Source: Micromonospora sp. 15K316 (GTDB taxonomy: Bacteria; Actinomycetota; Actinomycetes; Mycobacteriales; Micromonosporaceae). From it: DNA of 32,315 bases. The notes below the pieces were generated by a model. That model worked only from the letters and a program-made list of their open reading frames with translations, did no database searches and was not told where the DNA came from. The stretch lies in NCBI RefSeq assembly GCF_004348525.1, contig NZ_SMKG01000047.1, positions 1 through 32,315 on the forward strand, read 5' to 3'. How positions within the stretch are numbered: the first letter of the stretch is position 1; every line of letters starts with the position of its first letter. The position numbers and the translations under genes were made by a program. Shown in pieces: positions 25,923-32,315 of this stretch.

Positions 25923-26924
25923 TCAGCGCAGGCCGGGGTCGACCGGCCCGTCCGTGATCGGCGGGTCCGGCTTCCCGGCCACCCGGGCGCCGCCGCCGGG
26001 CATCGATCGGGTCGGGTCGAGGAAGAGGTACCGGACCTCCGGGTAGCGCTCCCGCAGCCGCCGCTCCGCCTCGTCGGCGGTGGCCTCGATGTCCGCGCCG
26101 GTGGCCTCGTCCCGGAAGTCCACCTTGGCGGCGACCAGGATGTCCTCCGGGCCGAGCTGCATGGTGAAGAGCGTGCCGACCCGGGTCACCTCGGGAAGCC
26201 CGGCCAGGGACCGCTCGATCTCGTGCTGCAGGCGTACCGGCACCGCCCGGCCGACCAGCAGCGACAGGTTGCTGTAGGCCAGCGTGGCGGCGACCGCCAG
26301 CAACAGCAGGCCGATCAGCACCGAGGCGATCCCGTCCCACAGCTCGTCGCCGGTGAGTTCGGAGAGCGCCACGCCGCACCCGGCCAGGAGCAGGCCGATG
26401 AGCGCGGCGCTGTCCTCGAGGACGACCGCCTTGACCGTGGTGTCGGCGGTCAGGCGCAGGAAGCGGCGCGGCGTCGTGCCCCACCGTCGCGACTCCCGGC
26501 GCACCTGCCGCACCGCCCGGCCCAGCGAGATCGCCTCGATGACGAAGGAGACCGCGAGCACGACGTACGAGACGAGGAAGTCGCCGCTGTGCTCGTGCAC
26601 GAGGATCGTGGTGATCCCGTGCGTGATCGCGAAGCCGGCGCCGGCGACGAAGGTGAACAGGGCCGCGAAGAAGGCCCAGATGTAGCTCTCCTTGCCGTAG
26701 CCGAAGGGGTGGCGGGCGTCCGCCGGGCGGGCCCCCCGGCGCAGGGCCATGAACAGCAGCAGCTCGGTGGTGGTGTCGGCGACCGAGTGGGCGGCTTCGG
26801 AGAGCATCGCGGCGGAGCCGGAGATCAGACCCGCGACCAGCTTCGCGGCCGCGATGGCGAGGTTCGCCGCACCGGCGACGATCACGGTGCCGACGCTCTC
26901 GGTCTTGACCTCCGGTTGTGCCAT
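25923..26924 (-). CDS. cation diffusion facilitator family transporter
   Basis: A 333-aa metal/proton antiporter of the inner membrane. About six transmembrane helices span residues 12-235, with the metal-site HxxxD in helix 2 (His46, Asp50 in SEAAHSVADT) and acidic residues Glu170/Asp171 (VVLEDSAALIG) in helix 5. A cytoplasmic ferredoxin-like domain follows (about 240-315, MQLGPEDILVAAKVDF), usual for dimerisation and metal sensing. Export of Zn, Mn, Fe or Co from the cytoplasm is likely; the metal cannot be assigned. The variant residues in helix 5 depart from the classical Zn exporters. The ATG at 26924 is leaderless (TAGTGT 6 nt upstream). It is divergent from pafB. Confidence 0.93.
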   Translation of the reverse strand: MAQPEVKTESVGTVIVAGAANLAIAAAKLVAGLISGSAAMLSEAAHSVADTTTELLLFMALRRGARPADARHPFGYGKESYIWAFFAALFTFVAGAGFAITHGITTILVHEHSGDFLVSYVVLAVSFVIEAISLGRAVRQVRRESRRWGTTPRRFLRLTADTTVKAVVLEDSAALIGLLLAGCGVALSELTGDELWDGIASVLIGLLLLAVAATLAYSNLSLLVGRAVPVRLQHEIERSLAGLPEVTRVGTLFTMQLGPEDILVAAKVDFRDEATGADIEATADEAERRLRERYPEVRYLFLDPTRSMPGGGARVAGKPDPPITDGPVDPGLR

Positions 26925-26930
26925 GGCAAA

Positions 26931-26936
26931 ACACTA
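26931..26936 (-). promoter_or_regulatory. -10 hexamer TAGTGT, leaderless start
   Basis: TAGTGT on the minus strand ends 6 nt before the transporter ATG at 26924. The pafB promoter lies about 100 bp away on the other strand. Confidence 0.55.
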
Positions 26937-27037
26937 TGGCTCCCGCCGCCCGCGCGCCCGGCGGGCGTCGTACCTGGGTCGGGGCATCCGGCCCACGCCG
27001 CGCCCGCGTGGGTGCACGCCCGCCTCGGGTCGGCTGC

Positions 27038-27043
27038 TAGCGT
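27038..27043 (+). promoter_or_regulatory. -10 hexamer TAGCGT, leaderless pafB
   Basis: TAGCGT ends 6 nt before the pafB GTG at 27050. There is no TGTCR at the PafBC distance upstream, so no sign of autoregulation through that motif. Confidence 0.6.
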
Positions 27044-27049
27044 CTATGC

Positions 27050-28048
27050 GTGTCCCGTACTCGTACCGAACGCCTGGTCAACCTGGTGATCTGTCTGCTC
27101 TCCACGCGCCGGTTCCTGACCGCCGCGCAGATCGCCGCGACCGTGCCCGGCTACGAACACGATCCGGACGACGCCCGTGACCACGAGGCGTTCCAGCGCA
27201 AGTTCGAGCGGGACAAGGCCGAGCTGCGTGAGCTGGGCGTCCCGCTGGAGACCGGCACCGCGAGCGTCTTCGACTCCGAGCCGGGCTACCGCATCGCCCG
27301 CCGTGAGTACGCTCTGCCCGACATCCCCCTCGAACCCGACGAGGCGGCCGCCGTGGGGATCGCCGCGCGGCTCTGGCAGCACGCCGGGCTGGCCGCCGCG
27401 GCCTCCTCCGGGCTGGCGAAGCTGCGTGCCGCCGGGGTGGACGTCGATCCGCAGGCCACCCTCGGCCTGGAGCCGATGGTCACCGTGGACCCGGCGTTCG
27501 CCCCGCTGACCGCCGCCGCGCGGGACCGCCGGGAGGTCGGCTTCGACTACCGGGTGCCCGATCAGGACGCGCCGACCCGGCGCCGGCTCCAGCCGTGGGG
27601 GGTGGTCTGCTGGCGCGGCCGCTGGTACGTCGTCGGCCACGACCTCGACCGGGAGGCGACCCGCTGCTTCCGGCTCTCCCGCGTCGTCGGCGGGGTGCGG
27701 GTCACCGGCGGGCCGGGCGCGTACGAGCCGCCGGCGGGGGTCGACCTGATCAGCCATGTGGCGCGCTGGTCCGGGCCGGTGGAGCGGACCGGGCGGGCCA
27801 CGGTCCTCGCCGCGCCGGGCCGGGCCGCCGGGCTGCGCCGCTGGGCGGTGGAGACCGTCCCCGGGCCGGACGGGGACCGGCTGGTCCTGCCGTACGCCGA
27901 CGCGGAGTCGCTCGCCGGTCACCTCGTCGGCTACGGCCCGGACGTGCGCGTGCTCGACCCGCCCGAGGTGCGCGAAGCCGTGATCCAGCGGCTGAAGGAG
28001 ATCGCGTCCCGGCACGACGACCTGGCGACCGCCGGAGGCAGCAGATGA
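27050..28048 (+). CDS. pafB: DNA-damage transcription factor subunit PafB (WYL domain)
   Basis: A 332-aa regulator with an N-terminal winged helix-turn-helix (RTERLVNLVICLLSTRRFLTAAQI, read in part, about 4-60) and a central WYL domain (about 150-215: FDYRVPD, LQPWGVVCWRGRWYVVGHD, CFRLSRV) followed by a WCX-type C-terminal extension. In mycobacteria PafB and PafC form a heterodimer that switches on the LexA-independent DNA-damage regulon, with the WYL domains thought to sense single-stranded DNA. The genes were named for proximity to pafA but are not needed for pupylation. The start is GTG at 27050 with a leaderless -10. The stop overlaps pafC by 4 nt (ATGA). Confidence 0.95.
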   Translation: MSRTRTERLVNLVICLLSTRRFLTAAQIAATVPGYEHDPDDARDHEAFQRKFERDKAELRELGVPLETGTASVFDSEPGYRIARREYALPDIPLEPDEAAAVGIAARLWQHAGLAAAASSGLAKLRAAGVDVDPQATLGLEPMVTVDPAFAPLTAAARDRREVGFDYRVPDQDAPTRRRLQPWGVVCWRGRWYVVGHDLDREATRCFRLSRVVGGVRVTGGPGAYEPPAGVDLISHVARWSGPVERTGRATVLAAPGRAAGLRRWAVETVPGPDGDRLVLPYADAESLAGHLVGYGPDVRVLDPPEVREAVIQRLKEIASRHDDLATAGGSR

Positions 28049-29079
28049 CCCGTCCCACCGCCAAGGGCGGCTCCCGCGCCTCCGCCGACCGGTTGGCCCG
28101 CCTGCTCAACCTGGTGCCCTACCTGCTGGCCCGTCCCGGCATCGAGATCGCCGAGGCGGCCGGCGACCTGGGCGTCACCGAGCGGCAGCTGCGCGAGGAC
28201 CTGGAGCTGCTCTGGGTCTGCGGGCTGCCCGGATACGGCCCGGGTGACCTGATCGACATGGCCTTCGACGGTGACCGGGTGACCATCACCTACGACGCCG
28301 GCATCGACCGGCCGCTGCGCCTCACCCCCGACGAGGCGCTCGCGCTGGTGGTGGCGCTGCGGATGCTCGCCGAGACCCCGGGGGTGGCCAACCGGGAGGC
28401 GGTGGAGCGTGCCCTCGCCAAGATCGAGAGCGCGGCCGGTGACCTGGTCGCCGCTCCGGTGGAGGTGCGGCTGCCGGCGGACATCGGGCGGGTGGAGACG
28501 CTGCGGGCGGCCGTCGAGGGCGGCCGGGCGTTGCGGATCACCTACTACACGGCGGCCCGGGACGAGACCACCGAGCGGGTCATCGACCCGCTGCGCATGC
28601 TGATGGTCGGCGGTCGGGCGTACGTGGAGGCGTGGTGCCGCCGGGTTGAGGCGGTCCGGTTGTTCCGGGCTGACCGGATCGACGCGGTCACCGAGCTGGA
28701 CGAGCCGGCGGTGGTGCCGCCGCAGGCCCGCCCGCACGATCTCAGCGACGGGGCGTTCCGCCCCTCTCCGGATCTTCCGCTGATCACGCTGCGGGTCGGT
28801 CGGGGTGAGCGATGGATCACCGAGTACTACCCGTGCGAGGAGGTCCGGGCCGGGGACGCCGACCACTGGCTGGTGTCGCTGCGCGTCACCGACCTGGGGT
28901 GGGCGCGCCGGTTCGTCCTCGGCCTCGGCCCGGACGTGACAGTGGTGGCGCCGGCGGAGCTGGCCGAGCAGGTGCGGGCCTCGGCGAGCGCCGCGCTCGA
29001 CGCGTACGCCCGACCGGCGCCGGACGCCCGACGTGCCCCGGCCGCCGCCGACCCGGCGGTCGCCGCGGGCTCCCGGTAG
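28045..29079 (+). CDS. pafC: DNA-damage transcription factor subunit PafC (WYL domain)
   Basis: A 344-aa partner of PafB with the same layout: N-terminal helix-turn-helix (RLARLLNLVPYLLARPGIEI, then LGVTERQLREDLELLWVCGLPG), a WYL domain (about 165-235: LRITYYTAARDETTERVIDP, GRAYVEAWCRR, VRLFRADRI) and a C-terminal WCX region. The Ala/Pro-rich tail beyond about 325 is probably disordered. The ATG at 28045 overlaps the pafB stop and has GGAGG 6 nt upstream inside pafB, so the two subunits should be made in equal amounts. A match to the promoter motif recognised by this factor is found ahead of the PD-(D/E)XK nuclease gene in this window. Confidence 0.95.
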   Translation: MTRPTAKGGSRASADRLARLLNLVPYLLARPGIEIAEAAGDLGVTERQLREDLELLWVCGLPGYGPGDLIDMAFDGDRVTITYDAGIDRPLRLTPDEALALVVALRMLAETPGVANREAVERALAKIESAAGDLVAAPVEVRLPADIGRVETLRAAVEGGRALRITYYTAARDETTERVIDPLRMLMVGGRAYVEAWCRRVEAVRLFRADRIDAVTELDEPAVVPPQARPHDLSDGAFRPSPDLPLITLRVGRGERWITEYYPCEEVRAGDADHWLVSLRVTDLGWARRFVLGLGPDVTVVAPAELAEQVRASASAALDAYARPAPDARRAPAAADPAVAAGSR

Positions 29080-29082
29080 GCT
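29077..29082 (+). promoter_or_regulatory. -10 hexamer TAGGCT, leaderless start
   Basis: TAGGCT overlaps the pafC stop codon and ends 7 nt before the GTG at 29090, so the small gene may be expressed independently of pafBC as well as by readthrough. Confidence 0.5.
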
Positions 29083-29089
29083 GACCGCC

Positions 29090-29338
29090 GTGCTGTGGTG
29101 GATCGTGCTCGCGGTGGTGCTGGCCGCCCTCGTCCTGCTCGCGGTGGCCGTGCGGGGCGTGCTGGCCCGCCTGCCCGGGCTGCGCCGGGCGGCGCTGGCG
29201 TTGCAGCGGCGGCAGGACGAGGCGCTCGAGCTCGCCGGAGCCGCGCGGACGCTCCAGGAGCGGTCCGAGACGCTGCAGCGGCAGCTCACGGTCACCCAGC
29301 GCCGGATCGAGCTGATCAGGGCGAAGCGGCACGGTTGA
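29090..29338 (+). CDS. small membrane-anchored coiled-coil protein, 82 aa
   Basis: An N-terminal transmembrane helix (LWWIVLAVVLAALVLLAVAV, about 2-22) is followed by a charged helical region (about 35-78) rich in Arg, Gln and Glu with heptad-like Leu spacing (ALQRRQDEALELAG, ERSETLQRQLTVTQRRIELI) that should form a coiled coil in the cytoplasm. I do not recognise a named family; small proteins of this shape are common beside pafC and tatA in actinomycetes, from memory. The GTG at 29090 is supported by the -10 hexamer 7 nt upstream and by starting directly at the helix. A possible scaffold or tether role is only a guess. Confidence 0.75.
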   Translation: MLWWIVLAVVLAALVLLAVAVRGVLARLPGLRRAALALQRRQDEALELAGAARTLQERSETLQRQLTVTQRRIELIRAKRHG

Positions 29339-29437
29339 GCCGGCTCGCCGGTCAGCACGCCTCAGGGATCACGGCGCGGCGTCCGCGACGGATCGCTCAC
29401 CGGCTGTTGACGGGACGTCCCGGGTTGGTCAAGACTT

Positions 29438-29474
29438 CACCCGCCGGGACGAACCACCCCCGCCCCGGCGGGTG
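29438..29474 (+). terminator. 11-bp hairpin upstream of tatA
   Basis: CACCCGCCGGG (29438-29448) pairs with CCCGGCGGGTG (29464-29474) across a 15-nt loop, 100 nt after the small gene and just before the tatA promoter. No U-tract. Confidence 0.5.
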
Positions 29475-29494
29475 GCAACGGGCCGATACGCACG

Positions 29495-29500
29495 TACGAT
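29495..29500 (+). promoter_or_regulatory. possible tatA -10 hexamer TACGAT
   Basis: TACGAT would give a leader of about 40 nt ahead of tatA, which has a GGAG ribosome-binding site 6 nt before its ATG. No clear -35. Confidence 0.4.
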
Positions 29501-29545
29501 GGCTGCGTTACCCCCCTGCTGTCTCACAAGCGACTGGAGCTTCCC

Positions 29546-29836
29546 ATGGGTGCCCTCAAGCCGTGGCACATCGCCGTACTCGTGGTCGTGCTGATCCTGC
29601 TCTTCGGCGCGAAGCGGCTCCCCGACGCGGCCCGCTCGCTCGGCCGTTCGCTGCGGATCATCAAGGCCGAGACCAAGAGCCTGCACGACGACGACCGCGA
29701 CCTGGCCGAGAAGGCCGACGCGCAGTCCGGCTACCAGCCGCTGCCGCCGCAGGCCGCGCAGCCGCAGCAGGCGCCGTACCAGGCTTCGCCGCAGCAGCCG
29801 GTCGTCGACCCGGTGCAGCGCGTCCGCGAAAACTGA
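29546..29836 (+). CDS. tatA: Sec-independent protein translocase protein TatA
   Basis: A 96-aa subunit of the twin-arginine translocase. The short N-terminal transmembrane helix (WHIAVLVVVLILLFG, 7-21) is followed by the Phe-Gly hinge (FGAKRLPD) and an amphipathic helix (AARSLGRSLRIIKAET), as in all TatA proteins; the acidic stretch DDDRDLAEK comes next. The tail is rich in Gln and Pro and probably disordered. TatA oligomerises at the TatBC-substrate complex to open the path for folded proteins. It lies 19 nt upstream of tatC and is cotranscribed; no tatB is present in this window. Confidence 0.97.
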   Translation: MGALKPWHIAVLVVVLILLFGAKRLPDAARSLGRSLRIIKAETKSLHDDDRDLAEKADAQSGYQPLPPQAAQPQQAPYQASPQQPVVDPVQRVREN

Positions 29837-29854
29837 TCGAGGGACCCGAAGACC

Positions 29855-30811
29855 GTGGCGGCCTTCGCGTTGCGCAAGCGCGGCCCGAGCAACTTTGAGC
29901 GGGCCTCCGACGGCTCGATGACCCTCATCGAGCACGTCCGGGAACTACGTAACCGGCTCTTCCGCGCCTCGCTGGCGATCGTGGCCGGCCTGATCGTCGG
30001 GTTCTTCCTGGCCCAACCGGCGTTCAACCTGCTCAAGGAGCCGTACTGCAGCCTGCCGCAGGCGACCGACGCCTTCGGCAACTGCCAGAACTTCCTGCAG
30101 TTGTCGCCCGCCGACGGGTTCATCCTGAAGCTGAAGCTGGCGCTCTGGATCGGCCTGATCGTCGGGGCGCCGGTCTGGCTCTACCAGCTCTGGGCGTTCA
30201 TCGCGCCCGGCCTGCACCGGCACGAGCGCAAGTGGGCGTACGTCTTCGTCGCCATCGCGGCGCCGCTGTTCGCCGGTGGCGCGGTACTCGCGTACCTGGT
30301 GGTCGACAAGGGTCTCGCGTTCCTGCTGGAATCGGGCGTGACGGGCACCGACACCCAGCTGGAGGTCACCCGCTACATCTCGTTCGTCACGAACATGATC
30401 CTGCTGTTCGGCGTGGCGTTCGAGTTTCCGCTCATCCTGCTGATGCTCAACTTCACCGGGGTGGCGAGCGCCCGCCGGCTGCTGAGCTGGTGGCGGGTGG
30501 TCATCTTCATCTCGTTCGCGTTCGCGGCCGTCGCCACACCGGATCCGGGCCCGTTCGGGATGACACTGCTGGCGGCATCGCTCTCCCTGCTCTATTTCGT
30601 CGCGGTCGGCGTCGCGTTCGTCAACGACAAGCGGCGGGGACGGGGCAAGGAGATCTACGCGGGCATCGCCGACGACGAGGTGTCGCCGCTGGACGCGACC
30701 CCCGAGCCGGTCGAGGCGGGGCAGCGGGTCGAGGCGACCGGCCCGATCGACGCGCCGGAACCGATCAGCGCTCCCGCGCCGATCGAGCGCCGCTACGACG
30801 ACATGACCTGA
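29855..30811 (+). CDS. tatC: Sec-independent protein translocase protein TatC
   Basis: A 318-aa, six-helix membrane protein that binds twin-arginine signal peptides. The N-terminal cytoplasmic segment has MTLIEHVRELRNRLFRA with the conserved Glu and Arg of the signal-peptide site, and the first loop contains SPADGFILKLKLALWIG. The family signature PVWLYQLWAFIAPGLHRHER follows helix 2, and FGVAFEFPLIL carries the conserved Glu of helix 4. The cytoplasmic tail after about residue 255 is long, acidic and Pro-rich, as in other actinomycetes. The GTG at 29855 follows GAGGGA at about 11 nt. The 13-bp hairpin downstream ends the tatAC unit. Confidence 0.97.
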   Translation: MAAFALRKRGPSNFERASDGSMTLIEHVRELRNRLFRASLAIVAGLIVGFFLAQPAFNLLKEPYCSLPQATDAFGNCQNFLQLSPADGFILKLKLALWIGLIVGAPVWLYQLWAFIAPGLHRHERKWAYVFVAIAAPLFAGGAVLAYLVVDKGLAFLLESGVTGTDTQLEVTRYISFVTNMILLFGVAFEFPLILLMLNFTGVASARRLLSWWRVVIFISFAFAAVATPDPGPFGMTLLAASLSLLYFVAVGVAFVNDKRRGRGKEIYAGIADDEVSPLDATPEPVEAGQRVEATGPIDAPEPISAPAPIERRYDDMT

Positions 30812-30866
30812 CCCACCCCGCTGCCGGCACCGGCAGCGGACACCGACGAGGAAGACCGAAACTTGA

Positions 30867-30895
30867 CGAACGCCGCCCGGGTCGGGCGGCGTTCG
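30867..30895 (+). terminator. 13-bp hairpin after tatC
   Basis: CGAACGCCGCCCG (30867-30879) pairs perfectly with CGGGCGGCGTTCG (30883-30895) around a 3-nt loop. It ends 9 nt before the -10 of the next gene and so occupies the -35 region of that promoter. Confidence 0.7.
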
Positions 30896-30904
30896 CCGTA
30901 CCGG

Positions 30905-30910
30905 TAGGTT
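30905..30910 (+). promoter_or_regulatory. -10 hexamer TAGGTT, leaderless start
   Basis: TAGGTT ends 7 nt before the ATG at 30918 of the lipid kinase gene and supports that start over an in-frame TTG at 30909. Confidence 0.55.
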
Positions 30911-30917
30911 GCTCGCC

Positions 30918-31844
30918 ATGACCGCGGCCGATCACCCCTCCGTCGATCCCCAAGGTCCGGTCGCGGTGCTGGCGAACCCGCAGGCCGGCCGGGGCCGCCA
31001 CCGCAGCCTGCTCGCGCCGTTGATCTCCCGGCTGGCCGGCGCCGGCCGGGAGGTGCGGCTCCTGGAGGCGCACAGCGCCGAGCAGGCCGAGACGGTCTGC
31101 CGCACCGCGGTCGCCGGGGGAGTGGCCGCGCTGGTGGCCGTGGGTGGCGACGGCACCGTGCACCGGGCGGTGCAGGCCGTGGCCGGAACCTCGATCCCGT
31201 TCGGGCCGGTCCCGGCGGGCACCGGTAACGACTTCGCCACCGACACCGGCTTCCCGCCCGACCCGCTCGGCGCCGCCGAGGTGATCGCCGGGGCGCTGCG
31301 CGCCGGTCGTGCCCGCCCCGTCGACCTGGCCCGCCTGACCGGCCCCACCGGGCCGCCACGCTGGTACGGGGCGGTCCTCGCCGCCGGCTTCGACGCGATC
31401 GTCAACGAGCGGGCCAACCGGATGCGGTGGCCGCGCGGCCCCCGCCGGTACGACCTCGCGATCATGGTCGAGCTGGCCCGGCTCCGTCCGCGCCGCTACA
31501 AGCTGCGCCTCGACGGTGAGCCGTACGAGCTCGACGCGGTGCTGGTGGCCGTGGGCAACTGCCCCAGCTACGGGGGCGGGATGCGGATCTGCCCCGACGC
31601 CGACCCGACCGACGGCCTGCTCGACGTGGTCGTCGGCGGGCGGCTCGACCGGCGCACCCTGATCCGCGTCAAGCCGAGCATCTACCAGGGCACCCACCTG
31701 CGGCACCCGCTGGTGAGCAGCTACCGCGTACGCACCGTGGAGCTGGTCGCGGAGGGCATCACGACGTACGCCGACGGCGAGCGGTCGCTGGACCTACCGG
31801 TGACCGTCACCGCCGTGCCGGGCGCGCTGCGGTTGCTGCGTTGA
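30918..31844 (+). CDS. diacylglycerol/sphingosine-type lipid kinase (DagK family)
   Basis: A 308-aa kinase of the DAGK catalytic family. The nucleotide-binding residues are in VAVGGDGTVHRAV (GGDGT 76-80) and PAGTGNDFA (GTGND 101-105), preceded by the ANPQAGRGR strand-loop near 19-27. The C-terminal beta domain contains YADGERSLDLPVTVT, typical of the lipid-binding half. Members phosphorylate diacylglycerol or related lipids at the cytoplasmic membrane face; the exact substrate is not determinable, and a DgkB-like or YegS-like role is equally possible. The ATG at 30918 is leaderless. The last 38 nt overlap the convergent EamA gene. Confidence 0.92.
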   Translation: MTAADHPSVDPQGPVAVLANPQAGRGRHRSLLAPLISRLAGAGREVRLLEAHSAEQAETVCRTAVAGGVAALVAVGGDGTVHRAVQAVAGTSIPFGPVPAGTGNDFATDTGFPPDPLGAAEVIAGALRAGRARPVDLARLTGPTGPPRWYGAVLAAGFDAIVNERANRMRWPRGPRRYDLAIMVELARLRPRRYKLRLDGEPYELDAVLVAVGNCPSYGGGMRICPDADPTDGLLDVVVGGRLDRRTLIRVKPSIYQGTHLRHPLVSSYRVRTVELVAEGITTYADGERSLDLPVTVTAVPGALRLLR

Positions 31845-32315
31845 CCCGCACCGCACCGACGCTCGCCGCGATGACCAGGGCGATCGCCACCACCTCCAGC
31901 ACGCTCAGCCGCTGCCCGAGCACCAGGTAACCGGCGAGCGCGGCGACGGCCGGGCCGAGGCTCATGAGCACCGCGAACGTGGCGGTGGGCAGCCGCCGCA
32001 GCGCGAGCAGTTCGAGGGTGTACGGCAGCCCCGAGGCGAGCACGGCGAGCGCGACCCCCAGCGCCAGCACCGACGGGTCCAGCAGCACCCGGCCGGTGGT
32101 CGCCAACCCCGCCGGCAGGGTCAGCACGGCGGCGACGGCGAGCGCCACGGCCAGCCCGTCGGCGCCCCGGAAACGGGCCCCCACCCGGGCGCTGAGCACG
32201 ATGTACGCCGCCCAGGTCGCCCCCGCGACCAGGGCGAGGGCGGCGCCGAGCGGGTCGAGCCGGTCGAAGCCGCCCCGGCCGAGCAGGACCACCCCGGCCA
32301 AACCCACCCCCGCGC
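31807..32315 (-). CDS. EamA/RhtA-like drug/metabolite exporter, partial
   Basis: The C-terminal half (about 169 residues in the window) of a ten-helix DMT-superfamily transporter; the frame stays open to the window edge, so the gene begins outside. Five hydrophobic segments are visible, and the second EamA repeat is recognisable (PLGAALALVAGATWAAYIVL, then LELLALRRLPTATFAVLMSLGPAVAALAG in part, ending in QRLSVLEVVAIALVIAASVG). The pattern resembles RhtA-type threonine/homoserine exporters, but the substrate is uncertain. Its 3' end overlaps the lipid kinase gene tail-to-tail by 38 nt, leaving no room for a separate terminator. Confidence 0.88.
   Translation of the reverse strand, partial: AGVGLAGVVLLGRGGFDRLDPLGAALALVAGATWAAYIVLSARVGARFRGADGLAVALAVAAVLTLPAGLATTGRVLLDPSVLALGVALAVLASGLPYTLELLALRRLPTATFAVLMSLGPAVAALAGYLVLGQRLSVLEVVAIALVIAASVGAVRVNAATAARPARR

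Noticed and set aside
29407..29432. TTGAC/GTCAA inverted pair and CGGGACGTCCCG palindrome upstream of tatA
   Set aside because: Short and with no -10 at a usable distance; could be chance in a GC-rich spacer.

Overview
The window is very GC-rich, uses GTG as well as ATG starts, and carries a complete Pup-proteasome locus (arc, dop, pup, prcB, prcA, pafA, pafB, pafC) followed by tatA and tatC. This points to an actinomycete; a Micromonosporaceae-like genome is my best guess, but that is inference from gene order and base use. I see no mobile element, CRISPR array, tRNA or rRNA gene.

Layout. 29-2568 (minus): an ECF42-type sigma factor, its DGPF/YCII partner, and a SAM methyltransferase. 2684-4252 (plus): a probable secreted zinc metallopeptidase lipoprotein and a HAD phosphatase. 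4348-9915 (minus): a sensory unit in which a NarL-type histidine kinase and response regulator lie upstream of a MacB-like ABC ATPase/permease pair; a promoter overlapped by a 9-bp inverted repeat sits between the two halves. 9992-10909 (minus): a RecB/Cas4-like PD-(D/E)XK nuclease. 10996-13811 (plus): an M50 site-2 protease with CBS region, the tRNA m1A58 methyltransferase TrmI and an unknown protein. 13907-20555: a ferredoxin (minus) divergent from arc, then dop, pup, an endonuclease VII-fold protein, prcB and prcA (plus). 20645-21622 (minus): an RmlB-type dTDP-glucose 4,6-dehydratase inserted between prcA and pafA. 21759-24701 (plus): pafA, a small membrane protein and a bicupin oxalate decarboxylase. 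24747-26924 (minus): a DUF3866 protein and a cation diffusion facilitator. 27050-30811 (plus): pafB, pafC, a small membrane protein, tatA, tatC. 30918-31844 (plus): a diacylglycerol/lipid kinase. The window ends in a partial EamA exporter (minus).

How it works together. PafA attaches Pup to lysines, Arc unfolds pupylated proteins into the PrcA/PrcB core, and Dop removes Pup. PafB and PafC are known in mycobacteria as a DNA-damage transcription activator rather than proteolysis components. Three things tie this locus to DNA metabolism: pafBC itself, a nuclease gene translated from within the pup-prcB operon, and the PD-(D/E)XK nuclease gene at 9992-10909, whose upstream region has an exact match in sequence and spacing to the PafBC-type promoter (TGTCR-N11-TAnnnT). 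Pup here ends in Gly-Gly-Glu, so it needs no deamidation before ligation.

A second pattern is leaderless expression: about eleven genes have a TAnnnT hexamer ending 6 or 7 nt (one at 9 nt) before the start codon, which also fixes their starts. Strong GC-rich hairpins at nearly every convergent or operon boundary divide the window into transcription units.
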